Assembly (NCBI RefSeq): GCF_009823805.1
Contig: NZ_WUEK01000004.1
Span: 1-64,000, forward strand
From: Nocardioides flavescens
GTDB taxonomy: Bacteria > Actinomycetota > Actinomycetes > Propionibacteriales > Nocardioidaceae
Reading direction: 5' to 3'
DNA: 64,000 nt
Below the pieces are notes generated by a model. The model was not told the origin of the DNA. It did no database searches and saw nothing but the letters and a program-made list of their open reading frames with translations. The translations under genes and the position numbers were made by a program. This document shows, piece after piece, positions 1-8,798 of this stretch (its first letter is position 1; each line of letters starts with the position of its first letter).

Positions 1-65
1 CAGCCGCGCCATCTTCAGCCGGCCAGGTGGGGTCAGGGACGCGTTGGGGTGAGTAACGTGCATCA

Positions 66-132
66 GCGAGGACCTCCGAGTGTTGAGGTGTGTGTTGCGT
101 GGTTGCTCCACATCTCACTCGGAGGTCTTCGT
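66..132. repeat. 16-bp inverted repeat, possible transposon-end remnant
   Basis: GAGGACCTCCGAGTG near 68-82 is mirrored by CACTCGGAGGTCTTC at 116-130, leaving a 33-base loop. It could be the terminator of a gene to the left of the window, or the terminal repeat or leader of a lost insertion sequence. No transposase fragment is visible, so the second reading is only a suspicion. Confidence 0.3.
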
Positions 133-178
133 CATCGTTCAGCCGGCACGCCGTACCTAACGTCCGTGGATGGAACAG

Positions 179-275
179 CTAGCGGACCTCCTCAACCACC
201 GGCGGCGACGGTCCTAGCGGACCTCCTCAACCACCGGCAGCGACGGTCGCTTGCGCGACCTCCTCGACCACCGAC
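179..275. repeat. Family A repeat, degenerate tandem copies
   Basis: Two 35-bp units (179-213 and 214-248) differ at one position and each contains CCTCCTCAACCACCGG. A third, diverged unit follows (249-275). The CCTCAACCACCG core is the same as in the cruciform elements near 9.65, 17.3, 29.3, 29.8 and 47.1 kb, but the outer GTTTCGAGAC arms are missing here. Confidence 0.65.
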
Positions 276-301
276 AGTGAGACCCCTTCCCGCCGTGACG
301 C

Positions 302-1936
302 TCAGGAGATGGTGCGCTCGCGCCCTTCCCAGTACGGCGCGCGCAGCTCGCGCTTGAGCACCTTGCCCGACGGGTTGCGGGGGAGGGCCTCGACGACCTC
401 GACGGAGGTCGGGCACTTGTAGTGCGCGATCTGCGTGCGGGTGTGGGCGATGACCTCGTCGGCGGTGAGCGTGCGGCCCGGGCGAGCGACGACGACGGCG
501 TGCGGGGTCTCGCCCCAGCGCTCGGAGGGGATGCCGACGACGGCGACCTCGAGGACGTCGGGGTGGGTCATGATCGCGTTCTCGACCTCGGCGGGGTAGA
601 TGTTCTCCCCGCCCGACATGAGCAGGTCCTTGATGCGGTCGCGCAGGAAGACGTAGCCGTCCTGGTCGACGTACCCCGCGTCACCGGTGCGGAAGAAACC
701 GTCCGGCCAGAACGCCGCGGCCGTCGCCTCGGGGTTGCGCCAGTAGCCGACCGTCACCGAGCCGCCGCGCGTGCAGACCTCGCCGGTCACGCCGACCGGG
801 CACGGCTCGCCGGTCTCGGCGTCGCGGATCTCGACCTCGATGCCGGTCACGGGGCGCCCGGCCGAGCGCAGCTTGCTGTGCTCGCTGACGACGTGGTCGT
901 CCGCGCCGAGCACGGTGGTGACGCCGACGGTCTCGGTCAGGCCGTAGCTCTGCGCGAGCCTGGCGCCGAACACCTCCTGTGCGCGCACCATGACCGACTC
1001 CGAGATCGGCGAGCCGCCGTAGACGACCCACTCGACGCTGGAGTAGTCGGCCTGCGAGGCCTCCGGGCTCGAGATGAACAGCTGGATGACCGTCGGCACC
1101 ATGATCACGTGGGTCGCGCGGTGGCCGACGAGGTGCGCCAGCAGCCCCTGCGGCGTGACCTCGGTGAACTGCACGATCCGCCCACCCGCGGCGATCGCGA
1201 TGAGCGACCAGCCGCCCGCGGCGATGTGGTAGTACGGCGTCGGGACGAGGCTCACCGAGCGCGGCGAGACGTCGAACTGCGCGCCGAACGCCGCCACCGA
1301 CCACAGGAACGAAGCGACCGTCGTGACCACGCCCTTGGGGCGACCGGTGGTGCCGGAGGAGTACATCAGGCACGCCACGTCGTCGCCGGTGCTGTCGCGG
1401 TGCGGGTCCTCGGCGGGCCCGCTCGCCACGAAGTCGGCGTACGCCGTCCACCCGGGACGCGGCGTCTCCAGGGCGGCGTCCTGGGCGAAGACGAGCGCAG
1501 GGCCGGACAGGGCGGCGACCGCCGCGTCGGGCACGAGCTCGACGAGGTGCTGCTCGACCAGGATCGCGGCCGGGGCGGCGTCGCCCAGGATCCACTCGAC
1601 CTCCGGGGGAGCGAGGCGGAAGTTGAGCGGGACGATCACCAGGCCGGCCTTGGAGGCGGCGAAGAACAGCTCCCAGTACTCCGTCGCGTTGCGCGCGAGG
1701 TAGGCGACCCGGTCACCCGGCGCGAGCCCGGCGGCGACGAGGCCGGAGGCCAGCGCGCTCGAGCGGGCGTCGAGCTCGCCGTGGGTCAGCGAGCGCCCGT
1801 CGCCGACCACGACCGGCTCGTCGGGCTGACTCGCGGCGGTCGCGCGGAGGAGGTCGGCGAGGCTGTGCGCGGAGGCGATGCGGTCGCTGAACGACGTGGC
1901 CTCGGGGCTCTGGGTCCGTTCGGTCAGCTCGGTCAC
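302..1936 (-). CDS. Acyl-CoA synthetase (AMP-dependent ligase)
   Basis: This 544-residue protein belongs to the ANL superfamily: it activates a carboxylic acid with ATP to an acyl-adenylate and transfers it to CoA. The phosphate-binding motif MYSSGTTGRPKGV is at residues 191-203. The QSYGLTE motif, the GENIYP hinge region and the C-terminal PSGKVLKREL segment with the catalytic lysine follow in the usual order, and the length is normal for medium- or long-chain fatty-acyl or aryl-CoA ligases. The acid substrate cannot be read from the sequence. It stands alone on the minus strand, with the HNH gene upstream. Confidence 0.9.
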   Translation of the reverse strand: MTELTERTQSPEATSFSDRIASAHSLADLLRATAASQPDEPVVVGDGRSLTHGELDARSSALASGLVAAGLAPGDRVAYLARNATEYWELFFAASKAGLVIVPLNFRLAPPEVEWILGDAAPAAILVEQHLVELVPDAAVAALSGPALVFAQDAALETPRPGWTAYADFVASGPAEDPHRDSTGDDVACLMYSSGTTGRPKGVVTTVASFLWSVAAFGAQFDVSPRSVSLVPTPYYHIAAGGWSLIAIAAGGRIVQFTEVTPQGLLAHLVGHRATHVIMVPTVIQLFISSPEASQADYSSVEWVVYGGSPISESVMVRAQEVFGARLAQSYGLTETVGVTTVLGADDHVVSEHSKLRSAGRPVTGIEVEIRDAETGEPCPVGVTGEVCTRGGSVTVGYWRNPEATAAAFWPDGFFRTGDAGYVDQDGYVFLRDRIKDLLMSGGENIYPAEVENAIMTHPDVLEVAVVGIPSERWGETPHAVVVARPGRTLTADEVIAHTRTQIAHYKCPTSVEVVEALPRNPSGKVLKRELRAPYWEGRERTIS

Positions 1937-2026
1937 GGGGCGGCTCCTGGGTCGGCGGGCCAGTCGCTACAACTGGCAGAGTCGCCGTCCATCATGGCAC
2001 CGACCCGGCGTCGAGGACAGGGTGCG

Positions 2027-2377
2027 TCAGGCGGTCGCGGTGGCGGCGAGGGCGCGGCTGATCTCGGCCCAGCGCACCAGGAACGCCCGCTCGTCGAGCT
2101 TCTTGCGACGCAGCCAACCGGTGACCTCGTCGTTGCACTTGCTGGCGTTGCACGAGCCGCACGCCGGCACGACGTTGAGCAGGGTGTAGCGCCCGCCGCG
2201 CGAGATCGGCAGCACGCAGTCCTTCTGCAGCGCCGCGCCCCGACCGGTGCAGTAGGCGCAGCCTCCCCACGCCTCCATCAGTGCGTGCCACTGCTCGTCG
2301 CTGAGGTCGTGCTCGACCTTCGCCATCCGCTTCGCCCGGCGCCGGGCGTACGTCGCCGCGCGGGTCCTCGAAGGCAC
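2027..2377 (-). CDS. HNH endonuclease-like protein with altered active site
   Basis: A 116-residue basic protein with a GTG start. Two zinc-binding CxxC knuckles (C40/C43 and C73/C76) flank DCVLPISRGG and NVVPACGSCN, the signature spacing of the HNH nuclease fold. In typical HNH nucleases the first motif reads DH; here the second residue is Cys54, so the general-base histidine appears to be replaced while the Asn and zinc ligands remain. It may be a DNA-binding or structural relative rather than an active nuclease. No phage or restriction genes are nearby. Confidence 0.75.
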   Translation of the reverse strand: MPSRTRAATYARRRAKRMAKVEHDLSDEQWHALMEAWGGCAYCTGRGAALQKDCVLPISRGGRYTLLNVVPACGSCNASKCNDEVTGWLRRKKLDERAFLVRWAEISRALAATATA

Positions 2378-2393
2378 CGCTCGACCCTAGGGC

Positions 2394-3068
2394 TCAGGCG
2401 TTCGCGTCGGCGCGCGACTCGCGGACGCGGCGGCGTACGCGCAGGGTGACGAAGAGCAGCACGAGCGCGGCGACGACCACCACGACGACGTTGGAGAGCA
2501 GTCCGGACCAGCGGGTCAGGGCGGGCTCGAGGGCGGGGCCGAGGGCGAAGCCGAGACCGATCCACAGGGCGTTCCAGACGCCGGAGCCGATGGTCGTGTA
2601 GAGCGTGAACCGCCAGAACGGCATGTGGTCGATGCCGGCCGGGATCGAGACGAAGCTGCGCACGAGCGGCACGCACCGGCCGACGAGCACGGCGGCCGCG
2701 CCCCAGCGCTGGAAGAACCGCTCGGCGCGGTCGAAGTCCTCGCCGTCGAGCAGCGGCAGCCGCTCGATGAGGGCCCGCGTGCGGTGGCGACCCAGCGCAC
2801 GCCCGGCCCACCACCAGCCCCACGCGCTCGTCACCGCGCCGACGGTGGCGGCGAGGATCGCGAGCCACGGGTTCATCCGGCCCTCGTAGGCCAGGAACCC
2901 CGCGACCGGCAGCACCGCCTCGGAGGGGATCGGCGGGAAGAATGTCTCGAGGAACACCGCCACGCCCACCCCGACCTCGCCGAGCGTCTCCATCAGGCTG
3001 AGGACGAAGCCCACCAGACCTTCGGCGTCGCTGGACGCGGCGTACGGGGTCGTCGAGGTGGCGGCCAC
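2394..3068 (-). CDS. DedA family membrane protein
   Basis: A 224-residue integral membrane protein of the DedA/VTT (SNARE-associated) family, whose members are linked to undecaprenyl-phosphate and phospholipid flipping. It shows the acidic motif FLETFFPPIPSEAVLP near residues 39-54 and the conserved arginine segment GRCVPLVRSFVSIPAG near 130-145, with four or five hydrophobic segments and a basic cytoplasmic tail. It lies 16 bases upstream of the HNH gene on the same strand and could be cotranscribed with it. The exact substrate is not known. Confidence 0.9.
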   Translation of the reverse strand: MAATSTTPYAASSDAEGLVGFVLSLMETLGEVGVGVAVFLETFFPPIPSEAVLPVAGFLAYEGRMNPWLAILAATVGAVTSAWGWWWAGRALGRHRTRALIERLPLLDGEDFDRAERFFQRWGAAAVLVGRCVPLVRSFVSIPAGIDHMPFWRFTLYTTIGSGVWNALWIGLGFALGPALEPALTRWSGLLSNVVVVVVAALVLLFVTLRVRRRVRESRADANA

Positions 3069-3159
3069 GCTGGAACCGTAGCGTCGCGGTGGTGGCCGGG
3101 CCGCTTCGCCGGCAGCCCACCGCCGCCCCCCAGGCGGCAGTGGGCCGGAGCGGTCAGCG

Positions 3160-3429
3160 TCAGGGCTTCATCCAGTGCGGGTGGGTGTGGTCGCCCTTGC
3201 ACACGTAGTGGCGGCCCTTGGCGTCCCAGCCGGACTTGCCGTACGAAGCCTGGGGGCAGAACTGGCCGCCCCGGATGCACGAGCCGCTCGAGGTGTGGGT
3301 GCAGGGGTGGCCGACGACCGCGGAGGCGGGCGCGGAGACGGCCTGGGCGGGGCCGGCGACGAACGCGACGGGCCCGGCGAGGCCGGCGAGGGCGAGGGTG
3401 GCGGCCGCGACGGCGGTCCTGAGCATCAT
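3160..3429 (-). CDS. Small secreted cysteine-containing protein
   Basis: An 89-residue protein that begins with two adjacent ATG codons, preceded by a GGGAGA ribosome-binding site. An N-terminal signal peptide (about residues 1-30, ending near AQA) precedes a short mature domain with four cysteines, a GGQFCPQASYG segment and a His/Lys-rich C-terminus (GRHYVCKGDHTHPHW). The paired cysteines suggest two disulfides outside the cell. I do not recognise the family securely, and the function is unknown. Confidence 0.7.
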   Translation of the reverse strand: MMLRTAVAAATLALAGLAGPVAFVAGPAQAVSAPASAVVGHPCTHTSSGSCIRGGQFCPQASYGKSGWDAKGRHYVCKGDHTHPHWMKP

Positions 3430-3641
3430 GTGGTCTCCCGTGTGGTCCGCCCGGCGGGCGGTCGGCGCGAGCCTGGCGGCGTCAGGGGTCGGTTGTCGCC
3501 GTTCCGGTAGCCAAAGGGCCCGAAGTGACCAGGTGGGGTGGACGCCGCCGGTGGTTGCCGTGACCGGGACGCGTCAACCCCGAGGGGTGACGATGCCGTC
3601 AGATTGGTTGCCAGGATCAACCACCGCTAACGTCGGACGAC

Positions 3642-5108
3642 GTGACCACCACGTCGACCGCGCAGGGTCAGCCGAGCACCCAGAGCGCGGGCCACCCGAT
3701 GCTCCCCGTCGTCGTCCTGTGCTTCGGCGGCCTGACCGCCTCGCTGACCCAGACCCTGCTCATCCCGATCCAGAGCGAGCTGCCCCAGCTGCTCGACACG
3801 TCGGGGCCCAACGCCGCGTGGGTCATCACGATCACGCTGCTCGCGGGCGCTGTCGCGATGCCGACGGCGGGCCGGCTGGCCGACCTGTTCGGCAAGCAGC
3901 GCGTCATCACGGTGAGCGCGGCACTGCTCGTGGTCTCCTCGGCGATCTGCGCGCTGTCGGACTCGCTCGTCCCGATGCTCGTCGGTCGCGCGGGGCAGGG
4001 CCTCGCGATGGGCTTCATCCCGGTCGGCATCTCGCTGATGCGCGAGATCACCCCGCCGCACCTGTCCGGTACGGCGATCGCGGCGATGAGCGCGACCCTC
4101 GGCGTCGGCGGCGCGATCGGGCTGCCGCTGTCGGCGTGGATCGTCGACGTGAGCGACTGGCACACGCTGTTCTGGGTCGCGACCGGCATGGCGCTGGTCG
4201 TGCTCGTGGCCGTGTGGACCTGCGTGCCGCACGTCGCCGACGGCGGCCGCGGCCGCTTCGACGGCATCGGCGCGGTCGGCCTCGCGATCGGCCTCGTGTC
4301 GTTCCTGGTCGGCATCTCCAAGGCCACCACCTGGGGCTGGGGCGACGCCCGCACCCTCGGTGCGATCGTCGCGGGCATCGTGGTGCTGGTCGCGTGGGCG
4401 GCGTTCGAGATCCGTCGCACCGACCCGCTCGTCGACCTGCGCACCACCGCCCAGCTGCCGGTGCTGATGACCAACGTCGCCGCCGTGGCGGTCGGCTTCG
4501 GGATGATGGCGCAGGCCATCGTCGTGCCGCAGCTGCTCCAGCTGCCGGAGGCCACCGGCTACGGCCTCGGCCAGTCGCTGCTCGCGACCGGTCTGTGGAT
4601 GGCCCCGTCCGGGCTGATGATGCTGCTCTTCGCGCCCGTCTCGAGCACGCTCATCCGCCGCCTCGGCGCCAAGGTCACGCTGATGATCGGCGCCAGCGTC
4701 CTCGGCGTCGGCTACCTCGTCGCCCTCTTCCTCATGGACGCGCCGTGGAAGCTGCTCATCGCCACCTGCGTCGCCTCGGCCGGCGTCGGCATCGGCTACG
4801 CCGCCATGCCCACCCTCATCCTCGACTCGGTGCCGATGCGCGAGGCCGGCTCCGCGGTCGGCGTCAACGCCCTGATGCGCTCGGTCGGCACCACCGTCGC
4901 CGCCGCGATCATGGCCACCGTGCTGACCAGCGTCACGGTGAGCGCGGGCGGGTTCGACCTGCCCTCCGAGGCGGCGTTCCGCTGGTGCTTCGGGCTGGGC
5001 GCGCTCGCGGCGTTCGTGGGCGTCGCGATCACCGGGCTCATCCCGCGCCGGGCCCAGGACTCGGACGTCGCGGCCACCCCGGCGACCGTCGAGGCCGCCA
5101 CGCGCTGA
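3642..5108 (+). CDS. MFS drug/metabolite exporter (DHA2-like)
   Basis: This 488-residue transporter has about 14 hydrophobic segments, as in the proton-driven DHA2 branch of the major facilitator superfamily. The loop 2-3 motif A is visible as GRLADLFGKQR, and a long central stretch (TTWGWGDARTL) links the two halves. It probably exports drugs or an amphiphilic metabolite; the substrate cannot be predicted. GTG is the only reasonable start and has no clear Shine-Dalgarno sequence. It is divergent from the small secreted protein, and no TetR/MarR regulator lies beside it. Confidence 0.88.
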   Translation: MTTTSTAQGQPSTQSAGHPMLPVVVLCFGGLTASLTQTLLIPIQSELPQLLDTSGPNAAWVITITLLAGAVAMPTAGRLADLFGKQRVITVSAALLVVSSAICALSDSLVPMLVGRAGQGLAMGFIPVGISLMREITPPHLSGTAIAAMSATLGVGGAIGLPLSAWIVDVSDWHTLFWVATGMALVVLVAVWTCVPHVADGGRGRFDGIGAVGLAIGLVSFLVGISKATTWGWGDARTLGAIVAGIVVLVAWAAFEIRRTDPLVDLRTTAQLPVLMTNVAAVAVGFGMMAQAIVVPQLLQLPEATGYGLGQSLLATGLWMAPSGLMMLLFAPVSSTLIRRLGAKVTLMIGASVLGVGYLVALFLMDAPWKLLIATCVASAGVGIGYAAMPTLILDSVPMREAGSAVGVNALMRSVGTTVAAAIMATVLTSVTVSAGGFDLPSEAAFRWCFGLGALAAFVGVAITGLIPRRAQDSDVAATPATVEAATR

Positions 5109-5133
5109 CCCGCCGAAGCGCGTCTGACGCGGA

Positions 5134-5162
5134 CGAGGGGTACGATCGACCCGATCCCCTCG
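5134..5162. terminator. GC-rich hairpin after the MFS gene
   Basis: CGAGGGG at 5134-5140 pairs with CCCCTCG at 5156-5162 around a 15-base loop, 25 bases after the MFS stop codon. No T-run follows, so a terminator is an inference. The loop region also contains TACGAT, a possible -10 box for the helicase gene downstream. Confidence 0.35.
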
Positions 5163-5357
5163 CCCGACGCCGCGCCGCGCGCTGCTCCGAGCGTTCGGGA
5201 TCAGGCGCCGATCAGGCGCCGCTCGCGTCGGGGGCCCAGCCCGGGCCCGTGCGTACGACGGCCACCGGACCCCGCCTGGTCCGAGTCGGCGGACGACGAC
5301 CCCGTCGCTCGGCAGACGGCTGCGTCCAGACGTGCGCAGCCCTGGAGAGGGAGCTTC

Positions 5358-7547
5358 TTGGCCAGACGAGGCCAGCGGCAGTCCGGCCAGCGGACCGCCC
5401 AGGGCAACCAGAACAACGGCAACAACCACGGCAACCACGGCAACGGGGGCAACCGCCAGCGCCGCCACGGTGACAACGAGGGCATCATCCCGGTCCTCGC
5501 GCGCGCCGTCCGCGAGGTCGAGGCCCGCGCCCAGCGCGGCCCCGTGTCGCCGTCCGCGCGCACGAAGTTCCAGGTCGTGGCGCTGCTGGTGCGCGAGGAG
5601 CGCGCCCGCATCAAGGCCGACACCGAGGCCAGCGAGGCCAAGAAGGCCGACCAGCTCAAGCGCCTCGACGGCGTCGCCACCATCCTCGCCAAGACGACCG
5701 CGGCCGACACCTCTCTGTTCTCCCTGCTCGCCGACGACGCCAAGATCTCGGAGGCCGCCAAGGAGCTGCGCCGCGAGATGATCGCGGCCGCCGGCATGGA
5801 GGTGCCCGAGGAGGAGCCCGAGCCGACGCACACGGTCGCCACCCCCGGACACGAGCGCCGCGTCACGCCCCAGTCGGTGATCTCGCGCCGCCTGGCCAAC
5901 CCGTTCCTCGTCCCCGACTTCTCCGCCGCCGAGGAGCACCGCCCCCGCGCCCGTCGCCTGGCGACGTGGGAGCTGCTCGGCCCGCTCTTCCGCTCCTTCG
6001 AGTACGGCGGCGCCGCGGCCGTGATGCCGCTGCCCGAGCCGGGCCGGATCAAGGTGCCCGCCGGTCAGGAGCTGATGCGCCACCAGGCCCAGCTCGTGCA
6101 GTCCGCCGCCGACGGTCATCGCACCTACCTGCTCGCCGACGAGCCCGGCCTCGGCAAGACCGCGCAGGCCCTGATGGCCGCGCAGGCCGCCAACGCCTTC
6201 CCGCTGCTCGCGGTCGTGCCCAACGTCGTCAAGACCAACTGGGGCCGCGAGGCCGGCATCTGGACGCCCAACCGCCCGGTGACGGTCATCCACGGCGACG
6301 GCTACGACATCGACGGCTTCGCCGACATCGTCGTGGTCAACTACGAGATCCTCGACCGCCACGTCGGCTGGCTCGGCGACTTCGGCTTCCGCGGGATGGT
6401 CGTCGACGAGGCCCACTTCATCAAGAACAAGCAGTCGCAGCGCAGCCAGAACGTCCTGGCCCTCTCCGAGCGCATCCGCGCCCGCTGCGCCCGCCCGCTG
6501 CTCATGGCGCTGACCGGCACGCCGCTGATCAACGACATCGAGGACTTCCACGCGATCTGGGAGTTCCTGGGCTGGATCGACGACAAGATGCCGCTCGCCA
6601 AGCTGATGGACAAGCTCGAGGACATCGGGCTGACCCCGGCCGACGCAGGCTTCTACCCCGCGGCTCGCAGCGCCGTGGTCGAGATGGGCATCGTGCGCCG
6701 CCGCAAGGTCGACGTCGCCGCCGACATCCCGGCCCGCCGCATCGCCGACCTGCCGGTCGAGCTCGACGACGAGATCGGGCGCACCATCCGCGAGGCCGAG
6801 CGCAAGCTCGCGCTGCACCTGCTCGAGCGCTACGACATGGCCATCGCGACCCGGCGTTCGGGCGCGGTCGTCGACGGCATCGACCACGAGCTCGTACGCC
6901 GCGTCGCGACCTGGGAGCGCGAGGACACCTCGAGCTCGAGCACGACGTCCGACTCCGAGAACGTCTTCCAGATGCTGCGCCGCATCGGCCAGGCCAAGGC
7001 CGGACTCGCGGCCGACTACGCCGCGCAGCTCGCGCGCTCGGTCGGCAAGGTGGTCTTCTTCGCCAAGCACGTCGACGTCATGGACCTCGCGGGCGAGACG
7101 TTCACCAAGCGCGGCATCCGCTACTCCGAGATCCGCGGCGACCAGACGCCCAAGCAGCGCGAGGCCGCGATCAAGGCCTTCGACGAGGACCCCGACACCC
7201 AGGTCATCGTCTGCTCGCTGATGGCGGCGGGCGTCGGGCTCAACCTGCAGATCGCCTCCAACGTCGTGCTCGCCGAGCTCTCGTGGACCGACGCCGAGCA
7301 GACACAGGCGATCGACCGCGTGCACCGCATCGGCCAGGCCGAGCCGGTCACCGCGTGGCGCATCATCGCCTCGCAGACCATCGACACCAAGATCGCCGAA
7401 CTCATCGACTCCAAGGCCGGGCTCGCCGCCCGGGCCCTCGACGGCACCGACGAGGAGGTCGGCTCGAGCGTCGACATCCAGCTCGAGGCCCTGGTCGCGC
7501 TGCTCACCCAGGCCCTCGAGGAGCGCGAGGGCTCGGCCGACGCCTAG
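5358..7547 (+). CDS. SNF2-family DEAD/DEAH helicase
   Basis: A 729-residue SF2 ATPase of the Snf2 type, expected to translocate on double-stranded DNA and remodel DNA-protein complexes. The Walker A motif DEPGLGKT is at residues 261-268, the DEAH box VDEAH at 349-353, motif III LTGTP follows, and the helicase C lobe ends with GVGLNLQIAS and DRVHRIGQ. Residues 6-40 are a low-complexity Gln/Asn/Gly/His/Arg-rich tail. A TTG start is chosen because a GAGAGGGAG ribosome-binding site lies just upstream. No methylase, nuclease or DISARM/Dnd partner is adjacent, so a housekeeping DNA-repair role is more likely than defence. Confidence 0.88.
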   Translation: MARRGQRQSGQRTAQGNQNNGNNHGNHGNGGNRQRRHGDNEGIIPVLARAVREVEARAQRGPVSPSARTKFQVVALLVREERARIKADTEASEAKKADQLKRLDGVATILAKTTAADTSLFSLLADDAKISEAAKELRREMIAAAGMEVPEEEPEPTHTVATPGHERRVTPQSVISRRLANPFLVPDFSAAEEHRPRARRLATWELLGPLFRSFEYGGAAAVMPLPEPGRIKVPAGQELMRHQAQLVQSAADGHRTYLLADEPGLGKTAQALMAAQAANAFPLLAVVPNVVKTNWGREAGIWTPNRPVTVIHGDGYDIDGFADIVVVNYEILDRHVGWLGDFGFRGMVVDEAHFIKNKQSQRSQNVLALSERIRARCARPLLMALTGTPLINDIEDFHAIWEFLGWIDDKMPLAKLMDKLEDIGLTPADAGFYPAARSAVVEMGIVRRRKVDVAADIPARRIADLPVELDDEIGRTIREAERKLALHLLERYDMAIATRRSGAVVDGIDHELVRRVATWEREDTSSSSTTSDSENVFQMLRRIGQAKAGLAADYAAQLARSVGKVVFFAKHVDVMDLAGETFTKRGIRYSEIRGDQTPKQREAAIKAFDEDPDTQVIVCSLMAAGVGLNLQIASNVVLAELSWTDAEQTQAIDRVHRIGQAEPVTAWRIIASQTIDTKIAELIDSKAGLAARALDGTDEEVGSSVDIQLEALVALLTQALEEREGSADA

Positions 7548-7604
7548 GTCTCGTCCTACGGCACGCACAGGCCCGTCACAGACGGCGCCGCCAGGCTGCG
7601 GGGC

Positions 7605-8717
7605 ATGACGACACACCACCCCCGCACCCGGCGCGCCGTGCTGCGCGCCTCCGCCGTCACGGGCGCCGCCGCCGCCGCGGCGGTCGTCGCCGTACGCGGC
7701 CTCGCCGGCAGCGCCGTCGCCGGCGTGCCGACCGCGAGCTCGCGCCTCGCGCTGGCCGCGACCACGGGCTGCGCGACCCTCACGCCCGAGGAGACCCAGG
7801 GCCCCTACTGGATCGACGAGCGGCTGCGTCGCAGCGACATCCGCGCCGACTCCGAGACCGGTGCCGTCCAGGGCGGGGTGCCCCTCACCCTGACGATCAG
7901 GCTGCAGGACGCCGGCGCCGGCTGCGCGCCGCAGACGGGGGCCTACGTCGACATCTGGCACTGCAGCGCCCAGGGCACCTACTCCGACGTCTCCGCCAAC
8001 GGCACCGTCGGCCAGGACTGGCTGCGCGGCTACCAGGTCAGCGACGCCGACGGGGCCGTCACGTTCACGACGGTCTACCCGGGCTGGTACACCGGTCGCA
8101 CCGTCCACATCCACCTGCGGATCCGCTCGTCGCTGGACTCCTCCGCGGTGGACTTCACCTCGCAGATCTACTTCGACGACACCGTCAACGACACCGTCAT
8201 GGCGAGCACGGCCTACCGCAAGAGCGGCACCCGCACCCGCAACGCCTCCGACGGCATCTACGACGCGGTCAACCAGGTCACGCCCGTCGGCAGCGTCGCC
8301 GCCGGCTACACCGCCACCTTCACCGCCCTGCTCGACTTCGGCGACGGGACGGCCGGCTCCTCCGGGACGACGGACTCCTCGACGGGCACGAGCGGCTCGA
8401 GCGACTCCGGTTCCGGCGGCACCGCGCTCGTGCGGGCGGAGCTCGCCGGCACGACGGTCGCCGCCACCGGCCGCGGGCGGGTGCTCCAGGTGCGGCTGCG
8501 GACCCGCGAGCGGCTCACCGGCCGGGTGCGACTCGTGCGCCACGACGACGTGCTCGCGCACCGGCGCTGGGGCTGGCTGACCAAGGGCGCCCACACGCTG
8601 CGGCTGCGGGTGCCGCGCGACGTGGCCGCCGGCCCGGCCAGGGTCGTGCTGACGCTCGCCGACCGCGACGGCAACGTCCGCACCGTGCGGCGCCGGGTCG
8701 ACGTACCCCGCGCCTGA
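7605..8717 (+). CDS. Exported intradiol dioxygenase-like protein
   Basis: A 370-residue protein with an RR-type N-terminal signal (RRAVLRAS, residues 9-16, then an Ala-rich stretch), suggesting Tat export. Residues about 55-260 resemble the intradiol ring-cleavage dioxygenase barrel: all four presumptive non-haem iron ligands are visible, Tyr126 in GTYSD and Tyr162/His168/His170 in PGWYTGRTVHIH. A Gly/Ser/Thr-rich linker near 270-295 joins a C-terminal beta-rich domain of about 80 residues of unknown type. Unlike cytosolic catechol dioxygenases it stands alone without aromatic catabolism genes, so its substrate is open. Confidence 0.82.
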   Translation: MTTHHPRTRRAVLRASAVTGAAAAAAVVAVRGLAGSAVAGVPTASSRLALAATTGCATLTPEETQGPYWIDERLRRSDIRADSETGAVQGGVPLTLTIRLQDAGAGCAPQTGAYVDIWHCSAQGTYSDVSANGTVGQDWLRGYQVSDADGAVTFTTVYPGWYTGRTVHIHLRIRSSLDSSAVDFTSQIYFDDTVNDTVMASTAYRKSGTRTRNASDGIYDAVNQVTPVGSVAAGYTATFTALLDFGDGTAGSSGTTDSSTGTSGSSDSGSGGTALVRAELAGTTVAATGRGRVLQVRLRTRERLTGRVRLVRHDDVLAHRRWGWLTKGAHTLRLRVPRDVAAGPARVVLTLADRDGNVRTVRRRVDVPRA

Positions 8718-8798
8718 AGCGCCTCCGCGGCTTGTCGCCGGCCTCTACCCTGGGCGCGGGGCCCGGCCGGGCCTCGTCGGGGTGCGAGGGGACGACGC

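Larger units (their letters stand above)
1..301. other. Gene-free left edge with hairpin and repeats
   Basis: No convincing gene lies here. A small open frame covers most of the stretch on the + strand but has no recognisable family and runs through repeats. The stretch holds a 16-bp inverted repeat (67-82 with 116-131, one G-T pair) and then a degenerate run of the family A intergenic repeat (179-275). The acyl-CoA ligase gene ends at its right edge. Confidence 0.6.

Noticed and set aside
49..357. A 102-codon open frame at the left edge
   Set aside because: It runs through the inverted repeat and the family A copies, has no ribosome-binding site or family, and enters the ligase gene in antisense.
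5358..7547. A defence island centred on the SNF2 helicase and HNH protein
   Set aside because: The genes are 3 kb apart on opposite strands with housekeeping neighbours, and no methylase, nuclease or TIR/STAND partner is seen.
3627..8594. A 1655-codon open frame on the minus strand
   Set aside because: It covers the MFS, SNF2 and dioxygenase genes in antisense. Its product is a low-complexity Arg/Gly/Asp/Glu mixture caused by high-GC codon bias, with no domain.
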